A stretch of DNA of 60,886 nucleotides, from the IMG/VR virus record IMGVR_UViG_3300024348_000035, positions 1 through 60,886 of that record. The stretch is one strand, 5' to 3'. The stretch's first letter is position 1, and every line of letters begins with the position of its first letter. The notes under the pieces are model-generated. The model was not told where the DNA came from. It searched no databases and saw nothing but the letters and a program-made list of their open reading frames with translations. Both the position numbers and the translations under genes were made by a program. Source of the stretch: a virus. Positions 6,162 through 13,027 of this stretch are shown in pieces.

Positions 6162-6371
6162 ATGGCTGATATAAGTATGTGCCCAGGTACAGGGTGCCCA
6201 GTAAAAGAAAAGTGTTATAGATTTACAGCAACTGCTAGTGAATTTATGCAAAGTTATTTCTTTGAACCACCTTTTAAGATAAAAGACGGTGTAGTTACAT
6301 GTGAAATGTATTGGGGAGAACAAGCTGATACAATATGGAAAAAATTAAAAGATATTACAGATGACAAATAA
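6162..6371 (+). CDS. 69-aa cysteine-rich hypothetical protein
   Basis: ATG lies 5 nt after the previous stop. The product MADISMCPGTGCPVKEKCYR carries CPGTGCPVKEKC, followed by one more Cys (VTCEMYWGEQ), so four cysteines may bind zinc or iron. The rest is short and amphipathic. Its end overlaps the next gene by 11 nt, indicating translational coupling. Proteins with this CPGxxCPxKxxC look are common as small unknowns in phages of Bacteroidetes. I cannot give a function. Confidence 0.65.
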   Translation: MADISMCPGTGCPVKEKCYRFTATASEFMQSYFFEPPFKIKDGVVTCEMYWGEQADTIWKKLKDITDDK

Positions 6372-6642
6372 AAACATAGATAAAGCACTAATGCATTGTT
6401 ATAGGGAGTTGTACGCAAATGCAACTCCTTCAGCATCCTTTGATGAATTGTTAAAAAACTCTACAACAAATGATCGTGGTCAAAGAGAAATACCTTTCTT
6501 AGATTATGAGATAGAAGAATCTAAGTTTGATGAAATAATAGATGACACTATTAAAGTCTATAAAATAAAAGGTGTTATTCTTAAGCAATCATTTAAGAAT
6601 ACTATATTATTTGGATGTAGTCCTAAATTTAAAAAACCATGA
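6361..6642 (+). CDS. 93-aa hypothetical protein
   Basis: The gene overlaps the end of the preceding one by 11 nt and shares its stop with the start of the next (ATGA), so it is embedded in a coupled run. The product starts MTNKNIDKALMHCYRELYAN, with a helical first half containing SASFDELLKNS and a basic end with LKQSFKNTILFGCSPKFKKP. There is no signal peptide. I do not recognise a family. Confidence 0.6.
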   Translation: MTNKNIDKALMHCYRELYANATPSASFDELLKNSTTNDRGQREIPFLDYEIEESKFDEIIDDTIKVYKIKGVILKQSFKNTILFGCSPKFKKP

Positions 6643-6725
6643 GCAAAGCAATAATAATATGCGCAATAGCAGTAGTTTTAATAATAATAAGCGCATTAGT
6701 TCATAAATATACTAGGTTACAGTAA
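6639..6725 (+). CDS. 28-aa membrane peptide
   Basis: The ATG overlaps the previous TGA (ATGA). The peptide MSKAIIICAIAVVLIIISAL followed by VHKYTRLQ is a single hydrophobic helix with a positively charged end. Coupled start and typical composition make it likely real. It resembles other one-helix peptides encoded nearby (8402, 9713, 10034). Function unknown. Confidence 0.5.
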   Translation: MSKAIIICAIAVVLIIISALVHKYTRLQ

Positions 6726-6776
6726 ATCATTTAGTGTAAACAAAATTATACATAAACGGATTAAAACCGATTTACT

Positions 6777-6983
6777 ATGAAAAATATGACACCAAAAGAT
6801 AAAGCTAAAGAGTTAGTAAATAAATATTATCAACTATGTGCAGATAGTTCTTATCCTGAAAATATGGTAAAACAATGCGTTTTAATAGCAGTTGATGAGA
6901 TAATTGAATTTGGAAACCAACAAGGTATAAGAGAACCAATGATGTATTGGAATAAAGTTAAACAAGAAATTTTAAAATTATGA
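6777..6983 (+). CDS. 68-aa hypothetical protein
   Basis: The product (MKNMTPKDKAKELVNKYYQL...) is a small helical protein with the pattern MTPKxKAxELVxKYY...VKQCVLIAVDEII, seen in many phages of Bacteroidetes. Its biochemical role is not known to me. The next gene starts inside its last codons (ATGA overlap at 6980). A 51-nt A/T-rich leader precedes it, so it may start a new coupled pair. Confidence 0.68.
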   Translation: MKNMTPKDKAKELVNKYYQLCADSSYPENMVKQCVLIAVDEIIEFGNQQGIREPMMYWNKVKQEILKL

Positions 6984-7186
6984 CACCAATAGATTTACTA
7001 GTAGAAAGACTAGCAGAGAATGGAATACTTCATAGTTCAGATATAGCAGAAGCTAATGAGTTATTTAAGCAACAGATAATGAAAGCAGTATATGATTCTA
7101 TGGGTACAAACTTTGACCCTAATATGGGTAGAGCAGAACAATACTACAATGAAACTTATAACAAATCAATTAATAATAAGGGGTAA
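6980..7186 (+). CDS. 68-aa hypothetical protein
   Basis: The start overlaps the previous stop by 4 nt (ATGA). The product begins MTPIDLLVERLAENGILHSS, followed by a helix (DIAEANELFKQQIMKAVYDSM) and a polar Asn-rich end. The N-terminal half looks like a small helical bundle related in style to the preceding gene, so the two may act together. Function unknown. Confidence 0.62.
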   Translation: MTPIDLLVERLAENGILHSSDIAEANELFKQQIMKAVYDSMGTNFDPNMGRAEQYYNETYNKSINNKG

Positions 7187-7189
7187 AAA

Positions 7190-7606
7190 TTGCCACATAT
7201 ATTAAATAGAAATGATATGAAACAGCTAGTATATAATTCTGTCACTTGCCAAGAGTGTAATGAGACAATTGTAAGTTATCATAGACATGATTACAAGATT
7301 TGCAGTTGTCCTAATGAAGCAATGGTTGACGGTGGCACTGACTATGAAAGGTATGGTGCAAAAGACATGAATAAAATTAAAACTCATTGTGTATATGATG
7401 ATGATGATTTTGAAATTGTAAGAAAATATGCAACAAGAGGTAGTAGAGGTATAGATGGTGATAAACCATTAACTTGGATTCCAATTTGTGATATGGATGA
7501 TGACTACCTAAAAGCAGTTCTTGATTATGGAGGTGCTGATTGGCATTTAGATATTATTAGGAAAGAAATAGCATATAGACTAAATAACACAAAATGTGTA
7601 ATATAA
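7190..7606 (+). CDS. 138-aa zinc-ribbon phage protein
   Basis: The longest frame begins at a TTG 3 nt after the previous stop. An in-frame ATG at 7217 gives 129 residues (MKQLVYNSVTCQECNETIVS) and may be the true start. CxxC (TCQECNETI), then SYHRHDYKICSC and MVDGGTDYERYG form a zinc-ribbon-like motif seen in many phage proteins of unknown role. The C-terminal half (WIPICDMDDDYLKAVLDYG) is acidic and helical. It is followed by 360 nt of non-coding DNA rich in inverted repeats. Confidence 0.7.
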   Translation: MPHILNRNDMKQLVYNSVTCQECNETIVSYHRHDYKICSCPNEAMVDGGTDYERYGAKDMNKIKTHCVYDDDDFEIVRKYATRGSRGIDGDKPLTWIPICDMDDDYLKAVLDYGGADWHLDIIRKEIAYRLNNTKCVI

Positions 7607-7968
7607 TATTAAAAAGTGCTGTATAATACCTATTTGAATATTATAACCTACAAAAAAGTTAATTACATAACCTATAGTGCTTTATACGGCACTAATTTAA
7701 ATCAGAATAAGATGAAATACAGTAATGTGTAATACTTTTTACAAAAACATAGTAAAATGTAAAAAGTATTACACAAAATGTGTAACACAAAATGTATAAT
7801 ATTTGCAATAAAAATCTGTCCCAAATCTTATTAAAATTTGGGACAAAAATGTATAATATACTATGAAAAAAGCTAATATATTAGCTAGATGAATATTATA
7901 ACTTACATTTAGCTAATATAATAGCTAGATGTTATTTTTAACAGTTAATTAATTTAAATCAGAATAAA
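7607..7968. repeat. Intergenic region of nested inverted repeats
   Basis: There is no gene beyond a six-codon ORF (7712-7732). Inverted repeats: AGTGCTGTATAA (7615-7626) with TTATACGGCACT (7682-7693); a perfect 16-bp pair, 7727-7742 with 7759-7774 (GTGTAATACTTTTTAC); a 9-bp pair GTCCCAAAT (7818-7826) with ATTTGGGAC (7836-7844). AGCTAATATATTAGCT (7871-7886) is a perfect palindrome, and a near copy at 7911-7926 is also followed by AGATG. AAATGTGTAA and AAATGTATAATAT are also repeated. It could hold an origin, operator sites or decayed small genes. Confidence 0.55.
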
Positions 7969-8400
7969 ATGATAACAATTTTTAGAAATGGATACATACT
8001 CTTATTGAGTTATAATCCTTGTGACATATTTGATTATTTTAATGTAGATGAAATGCATGGGTTATCATATATAGAATGTGAAGCATATGAAAATACAAAA
8101 GATAGTGCATACATAGCAGGATGGAGTAATTTTGTACCCAAAGTTTCAGGTGAATACATATCAAATGATGATAGATTTGTATTTATTAATCTATCCAGAT
8201 GTACTGATCCAGTAAGAACAATGGGTCTTATTATGCATGAAATGATGCATCATTCTTTATGGTGGCATAGTTATTCAGTAGAATCTAAAGAAGAAGAAAT
8301 TATTACCTGGGCTGAAGAAGAAAGCTACAAGGTTTATAACTTAGTTAAACCTATGTTAGGTAAAGTAGTAAGAGAAGCTATAACCTTTAAATCAGAATAA
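7969..8400 (+). CDS. Putative zinc metallopeptidase (HEMMH)
   Basis: The product of 143 residues contains MGLIMHEMMHHSLWWHS, an HExxH zinc-binding and catalytic motif, followed 20-25 residues later by a glutamate-rich helix (KEEEIITWAEEESYKV) that can supply the third ligand. The N-terminal half (RFVFINLSRC) gives strands, as in small phage or ImmA/IrrE-like zincins. There is no signal peptide, so it should act in the cytoplasm. The start is set by junction repeat copy 2, and the end lies in copy 3 (FKSE stop). The target is unknown. Confidence 0.62.
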   Translation: MITIFRNGYILLLSYNPCDIFDYFNVDEMHGLSYIECEAYENTKDSAYIAGWSNFVPKVSGEYISNDDRFVFINLSRCTDPVRTMGLIMHEMMHHSLWWHSYSVESKEEEIITWAEEESYKVYNLVKPMLGKVVREAITFKSE

Positions 8401-8401
8401 G

Positions 8402-8473
8402 ATGAAAACAGTTATAATAATAATAATAATAGGAATACTGATATTATTTGGTGGACTTAGTAGTAAATATTAA
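8402..8473 (+). CDS. 23-aa membrane peptide
   Basis: ATG is the end of junction repeat copy 3. The peptide MKTVIIIIIIIGILILFGGL with a SSKY tail is one very hydrophobic helix. Real translation is supported by the repeated leader and the close packing with both neighbours. Function unknown. Confidence 0.45.
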   Translation: MKTVIIIIIIGILILFGGLSSKY

Positions 8474-8484
8474 ATCAGAATAAG

Positions 8485-8661
8485 ATGGAAAAAGAAGAAA
8501 AAGAAGAGCTAGAGCAAAGTGGTTACAATATTGGGTATAATGCTGCAGATGATTTACTTACACTATTTGATGATGAATCACAAGATATTATTATAAAAGG
8601 ATTTATCAAAGGATTTAATGAATGGGGAATTGATGAAATCAAATTATCTAAATCAGAATAA
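8485..8661 (+). CDS. 58-aa acidic hypothetical protein
   Basis: The start is given by junction repeat copy 4 and the end by copy 5 (LSKSE stop). The product is acidic and helical, beginning MEKEEKEELEQSGYNIGYN, then DDLLTLFDDESQDIIIKGFIKGFNEWGIDEI. The GYNIGYNAADD and IKGFIKGFNE parts resemble short phage proteins of unknown function. It should be cytoplasmic. Confidence 0.55.
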   Translation: MEKEEKEELEQSGYNIGYNAADDLLTLFDDESQDIIIKGFIKGFNEWGIDEIKLSKSE

Positions 8662-8662
8662 G

Positions 8663-8797
8663 ATGGAATTTGGATTAGGATTATTTACAGGCATGTTTAT
8701 TATGTGGGCTGTAACAATGAGACTTAAAGTTTTGATAATGAAAGATATAGAAAAGTTCAAGGACTTTGACACATGGAAAGAATGGAAAAATAAATAG
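8663..8797 (+). CDS. 44-aa membrane peptide
   Basis: ATG is the end of junction repeat copy 5, overlapping the stop of the previous gene by the repeat. The product starts MEFGLGLFTGMFIMWAVTMR, a hydrophobic helix, followed by a charged amphipathic tail (KDIEKFKDFDTWKEWKNK) that should lie in the cytoplasm. It ends in TAG, 2 nt before the next ATG. Function unknown. Confidence 0.5.
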   Translation: MEFGLGLFTGMFIMWAVTMRLKVLIMKDIEKFKDFDTWKEWKNK

Positions 8798-8799
8798 TT

Positions 8800-9711
8800 A
8801 TGGAAAAAACAAAAAATTGCTGGGTAATCCCAACAGACAAACCAAGTAGGTTACATTTATATACTGATGAAAAGGGTACAAGACTTGAAACTTGTGAATT
8901 AGAATATTCAAATACAAGAAATACCCAACACATCTACATCACTTCTGATGAAGAAATTAAAGAAGGAGATTGGGTTAAACTATTTGTTAAACACATTGAT
9001 AAAGATTGGATTCATAAAATAACTAAAGAAGATTTACTTTTATACACTGATTTTAATAATGAAGGTTCTAAAATCATCCTAACAACAGATACAGATTTAA
9101 TTGCTGATGGTGTTCAGAGTATTGATGATGAGTTCTTAGAATGGTTTGTTAAGAATCCTACTTGTGAGGAAGTTGAAACTGTAAAAGGTAAGATGAAATT
9201 AAATGATGATGGTCAAGAATATGGATTTCCAGATATGTCTAAGTATAAAATAGTAATTCCACAAGAAGAACCTAAACATAATTGTAGATATTCAAAAGCA
9301 ATGAATCAACCATATCCAAGATTATGTGTAGATTGTGGGAAAGAAGAACCTAAACAAGAACATTGTGACTGTAAAAGAGCTTATAAAGAAGCCCTAAGTG
9401 GAATTTGTGAATTGTGTTGGGATGAAAAATATCCTACTAAACAAGAAACACTAGAAGAAGCTGCTGAAAAATGGGTTAGACAACCTATTATTGGAACTAA
9501 AAGAGAAAGTTTTATAGCAGGTGCTAAATGGCAAGTTGAAAGAATGTATAGTGATGAAGATATGGAAACACTAATTGATATAATTAAATGGTATGATGAA
9601 AGAATGTATAGTGAGGAAGATTTAGATACATTTAGAAAATTTATGATACAAGAACAAAATTATAGTAAATCTTGCTTAGATGTATTTATTAAACAATTTA
9701 AAAAAAAATAA
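8800..9711 (+). CDS. 303-aa protein with cysteine cluster and repeat
   Basis: The first half (residues 1-150) looks like a phage beta-domain with WVIPTDKPSRLH, then EEIKEGDWVKLF and an IILTTDTDLIADGVQSI stretch found in many Bacteroidetes phage and prophage proteins. The middle has cysteines (HNCRYSK, LCVDCGKEE, HCDCKRAYK, GICELCWDEKYP) that probably form one or two zinc knuckles. The end has a degenerate repeat: ERMYSDEDMETL and, 20 residues later, ERMYSEEDLDTF. The pattern AAEKWV..FIAGAKWQ is typical of phage accessory proteins. Function unknown; a modular assembly is likely. Confidence 0.7.
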   Translation: MEKTKNCWVIPTDKPSRLHLYTDEKGTRLETCELEYSNTRNTQHIYITSDEEIKEGDWVKLFVKHIDKDWIHKITKEDLLLYTDFNNEGSKIILTTDTDLIADGVQSIDDEFLEWFVKNPTCEEVETVKGKMKLNDDGQEYGFPDMSKYKIVIPQEEPKHNCRYSKAMNQPYPRLCVDCGKEEPKQEHCDCKRAYKEALSGICELCWDEKYPTKQETLEEAAEKWVRQPIIGTKRESFIAGAKWQVERMYSDEDMETLIDIIKWYDERMYSEEDLDTFRKFMIQEQNYSKSCLDVFIKQFKKK

Positions 9712-9712
9712 G

Positions 9713-9796
9713 ATGAATTTAGATACAGTAATGTTAATGGTTGGAATTATAGCTGGTTTAATATTGGGATTAAGTATTAATAAAAAACGTAAATAG
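9713..9796 (+). CDS. 27-aa membrane peptide
   Basis: ATG follows AAAAATAAG, resembling the right half of the junction repeat, 1 nt after the preceding stop. The peptide MNLDTVMLMVGIIAGLILGL with tail SINKKRK is a single helix with a basic cytoplasmic end. It ends in TAG one base before the lipoprotein gene. Confidence 0.5.
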   Translation: MNLDTVMLMVGIIAGLILGLSINKKRK

Positions 9797-9797
9797 T

Positions 9798-10031
9798 ATG
9801 AAAAAAGTAATAATGATTATGGCAGTTGCTTTATTAGCAATGTCATGTGAGAAGAAAGAAGTAACACCATGTAATTGTGGTGAGATAATGTCAGATAATG
9901 CTGCTGATTATTCAGTAGATATTAAGAATGACTGTAGTGGTAACTTTAAGACTTGGGTATTGACACCTGATGACTGGATGAGTGCATATGTAGGTACACA
10001 TTATTGTATTACAAACACCACAAGTTGGTAA
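9798..10031 (+). CDS. 77-aa lipoprotein
   Basis: The N-terminus MKKVIMIMAVALLAMSCEKK is a type II signal peptide with lipobox LAMSC; Cys17 would be lipidated. The mature part is acidic with four more cysteines (PCNCGEI, NDCSG, HYCITN), likely forming disulfides in the periplasm or at the outer membrane. Phage lipoproteins of this size often block superinfection by masking receptors, but that is only an analogy. The gene starts one base after the previous stop, in a tight run of membrane-directed genes. Confidence 0.75.
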   Translation: MKKVIMIMAVALLAMSCEKKEVTPCNCGEIMSDNAADYSVDIKNDCSGNFKTWVLTPDDWMSAYVGTHYCITNTTSW

Positions 10032-10033
10032 TT

Positions 10034-10141
10034 ATGGTAACAATTTGTTTAGTAGTAGTAGGAGCTTGTCTTATAACTCTTGCTATCTTAGTAAAAAAAG
10101 TAATGGATGACCAGGACGACATGGATCATCGGGATGAGTAA
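10034..10141 (+). CDS. 35-aa membrane peptide
   Basis: ATG lies 2 nt after the lipoprotein stop. The peptide MVTICLVVVGACLITLAILV, then KKVMDDQDDMDHRDE, has one hydrophobic helix and a strongly acidic tail. It may be co-translated with the lipoprotein. Function unknown. Confidence 0.5.
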   Translation: MVTICLVVVGACLITLAILVKKVMDDQDDMDHRDE

Positions 10142-10159
10142 CAATCTAAAAATAAAAAG

Positions 10160-10387
10160 ATGAAAGTAGAAGTATTATTAAATGGTACAACGAAGATTGT
10201 ACTTATTCCAGAGAATGATATTGAAAGATCAATATTAGAATCTGTAGGTAAAACAGAAGTTGAGGTATTATCTATTAGCAAAGGGACAGCTATTTTAGAT
10301 AAAGTAGTACCTGAGTGTTTAGTTATAAGTCCTAAAGGGAGTAAAACAGGAGTTACAGGAGTTACAGAAACAATAACAAATAAATAA
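10160..10387 (+). CDS. 75-aa hypothetical protein
   Basis: ATG follows CTAAAAATAAAAAG. The product (MKVEVLLNGTTKIVLIPEND...) is strand-rich, with a predicted small beta-domain up to residue 60 and a Thr/Gly-rich end (KTGVTGVTETITNK). Proteins starting MKVEVxLNGTTKIVLxPExxxE are common small unknowns in Bacteroidetes phages. It lies just upstream of the replication block but shows no motif linking it to DNA. Confidence 0.62.
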   Translation: MKVEVLLNGTTKIVLIPENDIERSILESVGKTEVEVLSISKGTAILDKVVPECLVISPKGSKTGVTGVTETITNK

Positions 10388-10394
10388 ATAAGCT

Positions 10395-10586
10395 ATGAAA
10401 AACGGAGAATTTAAAATTGAGGAGAAAGACGGTAAATTTATCGTGATGGTTGCTACTAAAAAACCTTTTTGGAAATTTTGGGGAGACCAATTGTATGTTG
10501 TTTGTACAAAAAAAGATGGTAGTTTGTGTGAATACCCACAAAGACGTTTTGCAAAAGCGTATATCACTTTTCAAGGTAAAAAATAA
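10395..10586 (+). CDS. 63-aa hypothetical protein
   Basis: ATG follows AATAAATAAGCT, 7 nt after the previous stop. The product (MKNGEFKIEEKDGKFIVMVA..., then KPFWKFWGDQLYVVC) is a compact, basic, strand-rich domain with aromatic residues. It ends 9 nt before the DNA polymerase start, so the two are probably on one transcript. Long antisense frames exist here but lack leaders. No family recognised. Confidence 0.6.
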   Translation: MKNGEFKIEEKDGKFIVMVATKKPFWKFWGDQLYVVCTKKDGSLCEYPQRRFAKAYITFQGKK

Positions 10587-10595
10587 AGATTCCTA

Positions 10596-12605
10596 GTGAT
10601 TTATTTAGTAACTAACCAGCAGTCGTTATTTACGGCTGCTGGTTATTCTATGGCTACTGTTGAGGAGTCTATAGAATACTTAAAAACATTAGAAGTTATT
10701 GGATTTGATACAGAAACTAGGGGAATGGATCCTTATACTAAGGATTTACTGAGTATGCAATTAGGGGATGAACAACGACAATATGTAGTTGATTGCTCTA
10801 ATGTAGACCCCAAGTTATATAAGGAGTTATTAGAAAGCAAAGTGTTAATAATGCACAATGCTAAGTTTGACCTTAGATTTCTATATTATTATTCAATTGT
10901 ACCGACTAAAATATTTGATACTTTCTTAGTAGAAAGGATTCTAACTACAGGTTTAGATACCGTTAGACGATCGCTAGATGCAGTTGTTTATAGATATTGT
11001 AAAATAGAGTTAGATAAGACTATAAGGGGCAATATACACCGAGAAGGTCTATCTACTAGAGTTATTAAATATGCTGCTGATGATGTTAAATATCTTCATC
11101 AGGTTAAAAGAAAACAAGAGGTAGCTCTGTTAGAGAATAATTTAACTCGCACTGCTACTTTAGATAATGAGTTTGTATTAGTATTAGCATACATAGAGTA
11201 TTGCGGTATGTTTATGAATGCTCAAGAATGGAGAGAGAAATGTAACGATGATCTAAAAGATTTAGATGCTGTGAAGCAAGTACTAGATGATTTTATTCTA
11301 GAAAACCCTGCTAAATATTCTAATTATATAGATAATCAGTTGTCTTTATTTTCTACGGGTATTAAATGCAAACTTAACTGGGCTTCTTCTAAACAAGTTA
11401 TTCCTTTAATGCAATCTTTAGGCGTAGATACGCTGACTAAGGACAAAGACACAGGAATGATGAAGGATTCTATAGACAAGAAAGTCTTAGGGCCCCAGAG
11501 AAAAAAACACTCTCTTATCTCTAATTATATAGAATATACTGAGCATCAGAAAGTAGTTAGTACTTACGGTGAGAATTGGTTTAACTATATAAGTACTGTA
11601 ACAGGAAGGATTCATAGTAACTATACGCAAATTATGAATACGGGCAGGCTGTCTAGTGGTCAAAAAGGGGCCCCTAAAAGAGGTATGCCTCAAATGCCTA
11701 ATATGCAGAATATCCCAAGTGATAATAGAACTAGAGGATGTTTTCAAGCAGAGAAAGGTAATGTACTAATAGTAAGTGATTATAGTGGGCAAGAGCAGAT
11801 TGTACTTGCTAATAAATCTTTAGATGATGATTTACTAGAGTTTTATGCTAAAGGTCTCGGAGATATGCATTCTTTTATTGCGTCTAAGATATTTCCTGAG
11901 TTAGGAGATTTAAGTCTAGATGAGATAAAAGATAATCATAAAGGCAAAAGACAGATAGCTAAAGGTGCTGGATTTGCTATCAATTACGGTGGTACAGGTA
12001 TGACTATTGCTCAAAACTTAAGCATATCTATGGCTGAAGGTGAAGAAGTTTATAAAGCTTACTTTAAAGCATTCCCTGGATTAGCTAATTATTTTAAAGT
12101 AGAAAAGGCTAGAGCTCTTAAATTAGGATATATTCAATTTAACAATGTCAGCGGTAGAAAATGCTTTGTTCCTTTCTTTGAAGATTTTAAAAGATTGCAT
12201 GCAGAAATATATGAAACTGAGGGATTTTGGGACAGTTATAAGTTGGAAAAGACTAAAAATTCCCATATCTTTATGAACCATTTTAAACCAAAAGTTCGTG
12301 AGTATTTTATGAAGAAAGGAGATATCGAAAGAATGTCTTTAAATTATCCTATTCAGGGTTCTTCTGCAGATATTACTAAACTTGCGGGAGTATATTTCTT
12401 TAGATATTTAGTAGCTAATAATCTAGTATTTACGGTAAAATTACCGAATGTAGTACACGATGAATGGATAGTAGAATGTCCAGAAGATATGGCGAGTACT
12501 ATAGCTCCTGTGTTACAGGAATGTATGGAAAGAGCAGGTGAAGTATTCTGTAAAGTGGTCAAACTTAAGGCAGAACCGATGATAACTAAAACTTGGAAAC
12601 ATTAA
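10596..12605 (+). CDS. Family A DNA polymerase with 3'-5' exonuclease
   Basis: The N-terminal DEDDy proofreading domain shows ExoI IGFDTET (Asp38, Glu40), ExoII MHNAKFDLRF near 85-92 and ExoIII YAADDVKYLH near 159-168. The polymerase domain shows motif A IVSDYSGQEQ near 393, motif B RQIAKGAGFAINYGG near 451 and motif C VVHDEW near 622. There is no 5'-3' exonuclease domain, as in T7-like and crAss-like polymerases. The length of 669 residues is complete. The start is GTG at 10596, placing the coding region 9 nt after the upstream gene. It heads the replication block, and its stop overlaps the next start (TAATG). It should replicate the phage genome. Confidence 0.95.
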   Translation: MIYLVTNQQSLFTAAGYSMATVEESIEYLKTLEVIGFDTETRGMDPYTKDLLSMQLGDEQRQYVVDCSNVDPKLYKELLESKVLIMHNAKFDLRFLYYYSIVPTKIFDTFLVERILTTGLDTVRRSLDAVVYRYCKIELDKTIRGNIHREGLSTRVIKYAADDVKYLHQVKRKQEVALLENNLTRTATLDNEFVLVLAYIEYCGMFMNAQEWREKCNDDLKDLDAVKQVLDDFILENPAKYSNYIDNQLSLFSTGIKCKLNWASSKQVIPLMQSLGVDTLTKDKDTGMMKDSIDKKVLGPQRKKHSLISNYIEYTEHQKVVSTYGENWFNYISTVTGRIHSNYTQIMNTGRLSSGQKGAPKRGMPQMPNMQNIPSDNRTRGCFQAEKGNVLIVSDYSGQEQIVLANKSLDDDLLEFYAKGLGDMHSFIASKIFPELGDLSLDEIKDNHKGKRQIAKGAGFAINYGGTGMTIAQNLSISMAEGEEVYKAYFKAFPGLANYFKVEKARALKLGYIQFNNVSGRKCFVPFFEDFKRLHAEIYETEGFWDSYKLEKTKNSHIFMNHFKPKVREYFMKKGDIERMSLNYPIQGSSADITKLAGVYFFRYLVANNLVFTVKLPNVVHDEWIVECPEDMASTIAPVLQECMERAGEVFCKVVKLKAEPMITKTWKH

Positions 12606-13027
12606 TGAAGGTTGGTAGAAAAAGTAAAGGAAGTTTTAAATCTTTTGAAGAAAGAATAGAAGGGTTAAAACAAGAGATTAAATTATTAGAAGAACTAATT
12701 CCTATATACGAGTATTTTAAATTAACTACTGAATATCAGAATAGTTATATAGTGGAAGTTAGGCAGATTATAGCTAAAGAATTAATTAATAAAGGAGTAT
12801 CTCCTTCAGAAATTGCTAGAACTTTAGCAAGAAATCATGCTACTATATTGCATTTGTTAACTGTAGAAAATAGTAAAGAAGTTAAAGAAGAAGTAGCATT
12901 AAATTATAAGGATTGGATGAATACTAAAGTATGCCCAGTTACATTTACTAAAGCAGTTCCTTCTAATATTCATCTTAATGGATGGAAACATATTACTGTA
13001 TATAAATTAAAACAATTAATACCATGA
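12605..13027 (+). CDS. HTH protein with DnaA domain IV-like motif
   Basis: The start at 12605 overlaps the polymerase stop (TAATG); an in-frame ATG at 12593 is less likely. A basic N-terminus (KVGRKSKGSFKSF) and a coiled-coil helix (residues 15-40) precede the helix-turn-helix IAKELINKGVSPSEIARTLA followed by RNHATILHLL. This resembles the S..IA..L.RDHTTVLHA signature of the DnaA DNA-binding domain. It lacks the ATPase part. It may bind the phage origin or regulate this operon. The last bases overlap the helicase start (ATGA). Confidence 0.65.
   Translation: MKVGRKSKGSFKSFEERIEGLKQEIKLLEELIPIYEYFKLTTEYQNSYIVEVRQIIAKELINKGVSPSEIARTLARNHATILHLLTVENSKEVKEEVALNYKDWMNTKVCPVTFTKAVPSNIHLNGWKHITVYKLKQLIP

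Larger units (their letters stand above)
7696..8665 (+). repeat. Five copies of a gene-junction repeat
   Basis: The sequence TTTAAATCAGAATAAGATG occurs at 7696-7714, 7953-7971 (AAAATG at the end), 8386-8404, 8470-8487 and 8649-8665, the last two slightly shorter on the left. Each copy ends in the ATG of a small ORF. In copies 3 and 5 its left part also encodes the C-terminus KSE plus stop of the gene before. It therefore works as stop, leader and start at once, and its repetition suggests that cassettes were joined at it. Confidence 0.7.

Noticed and set aside
7818-7844. GTCCCAAAT/ATTTGGGAC as a + strand terminator
   Set aside because: The 9-bp hairpin is followed by A-rich, not T-rich, sequence on the + strand, so it does not fit a terminator in that direction.
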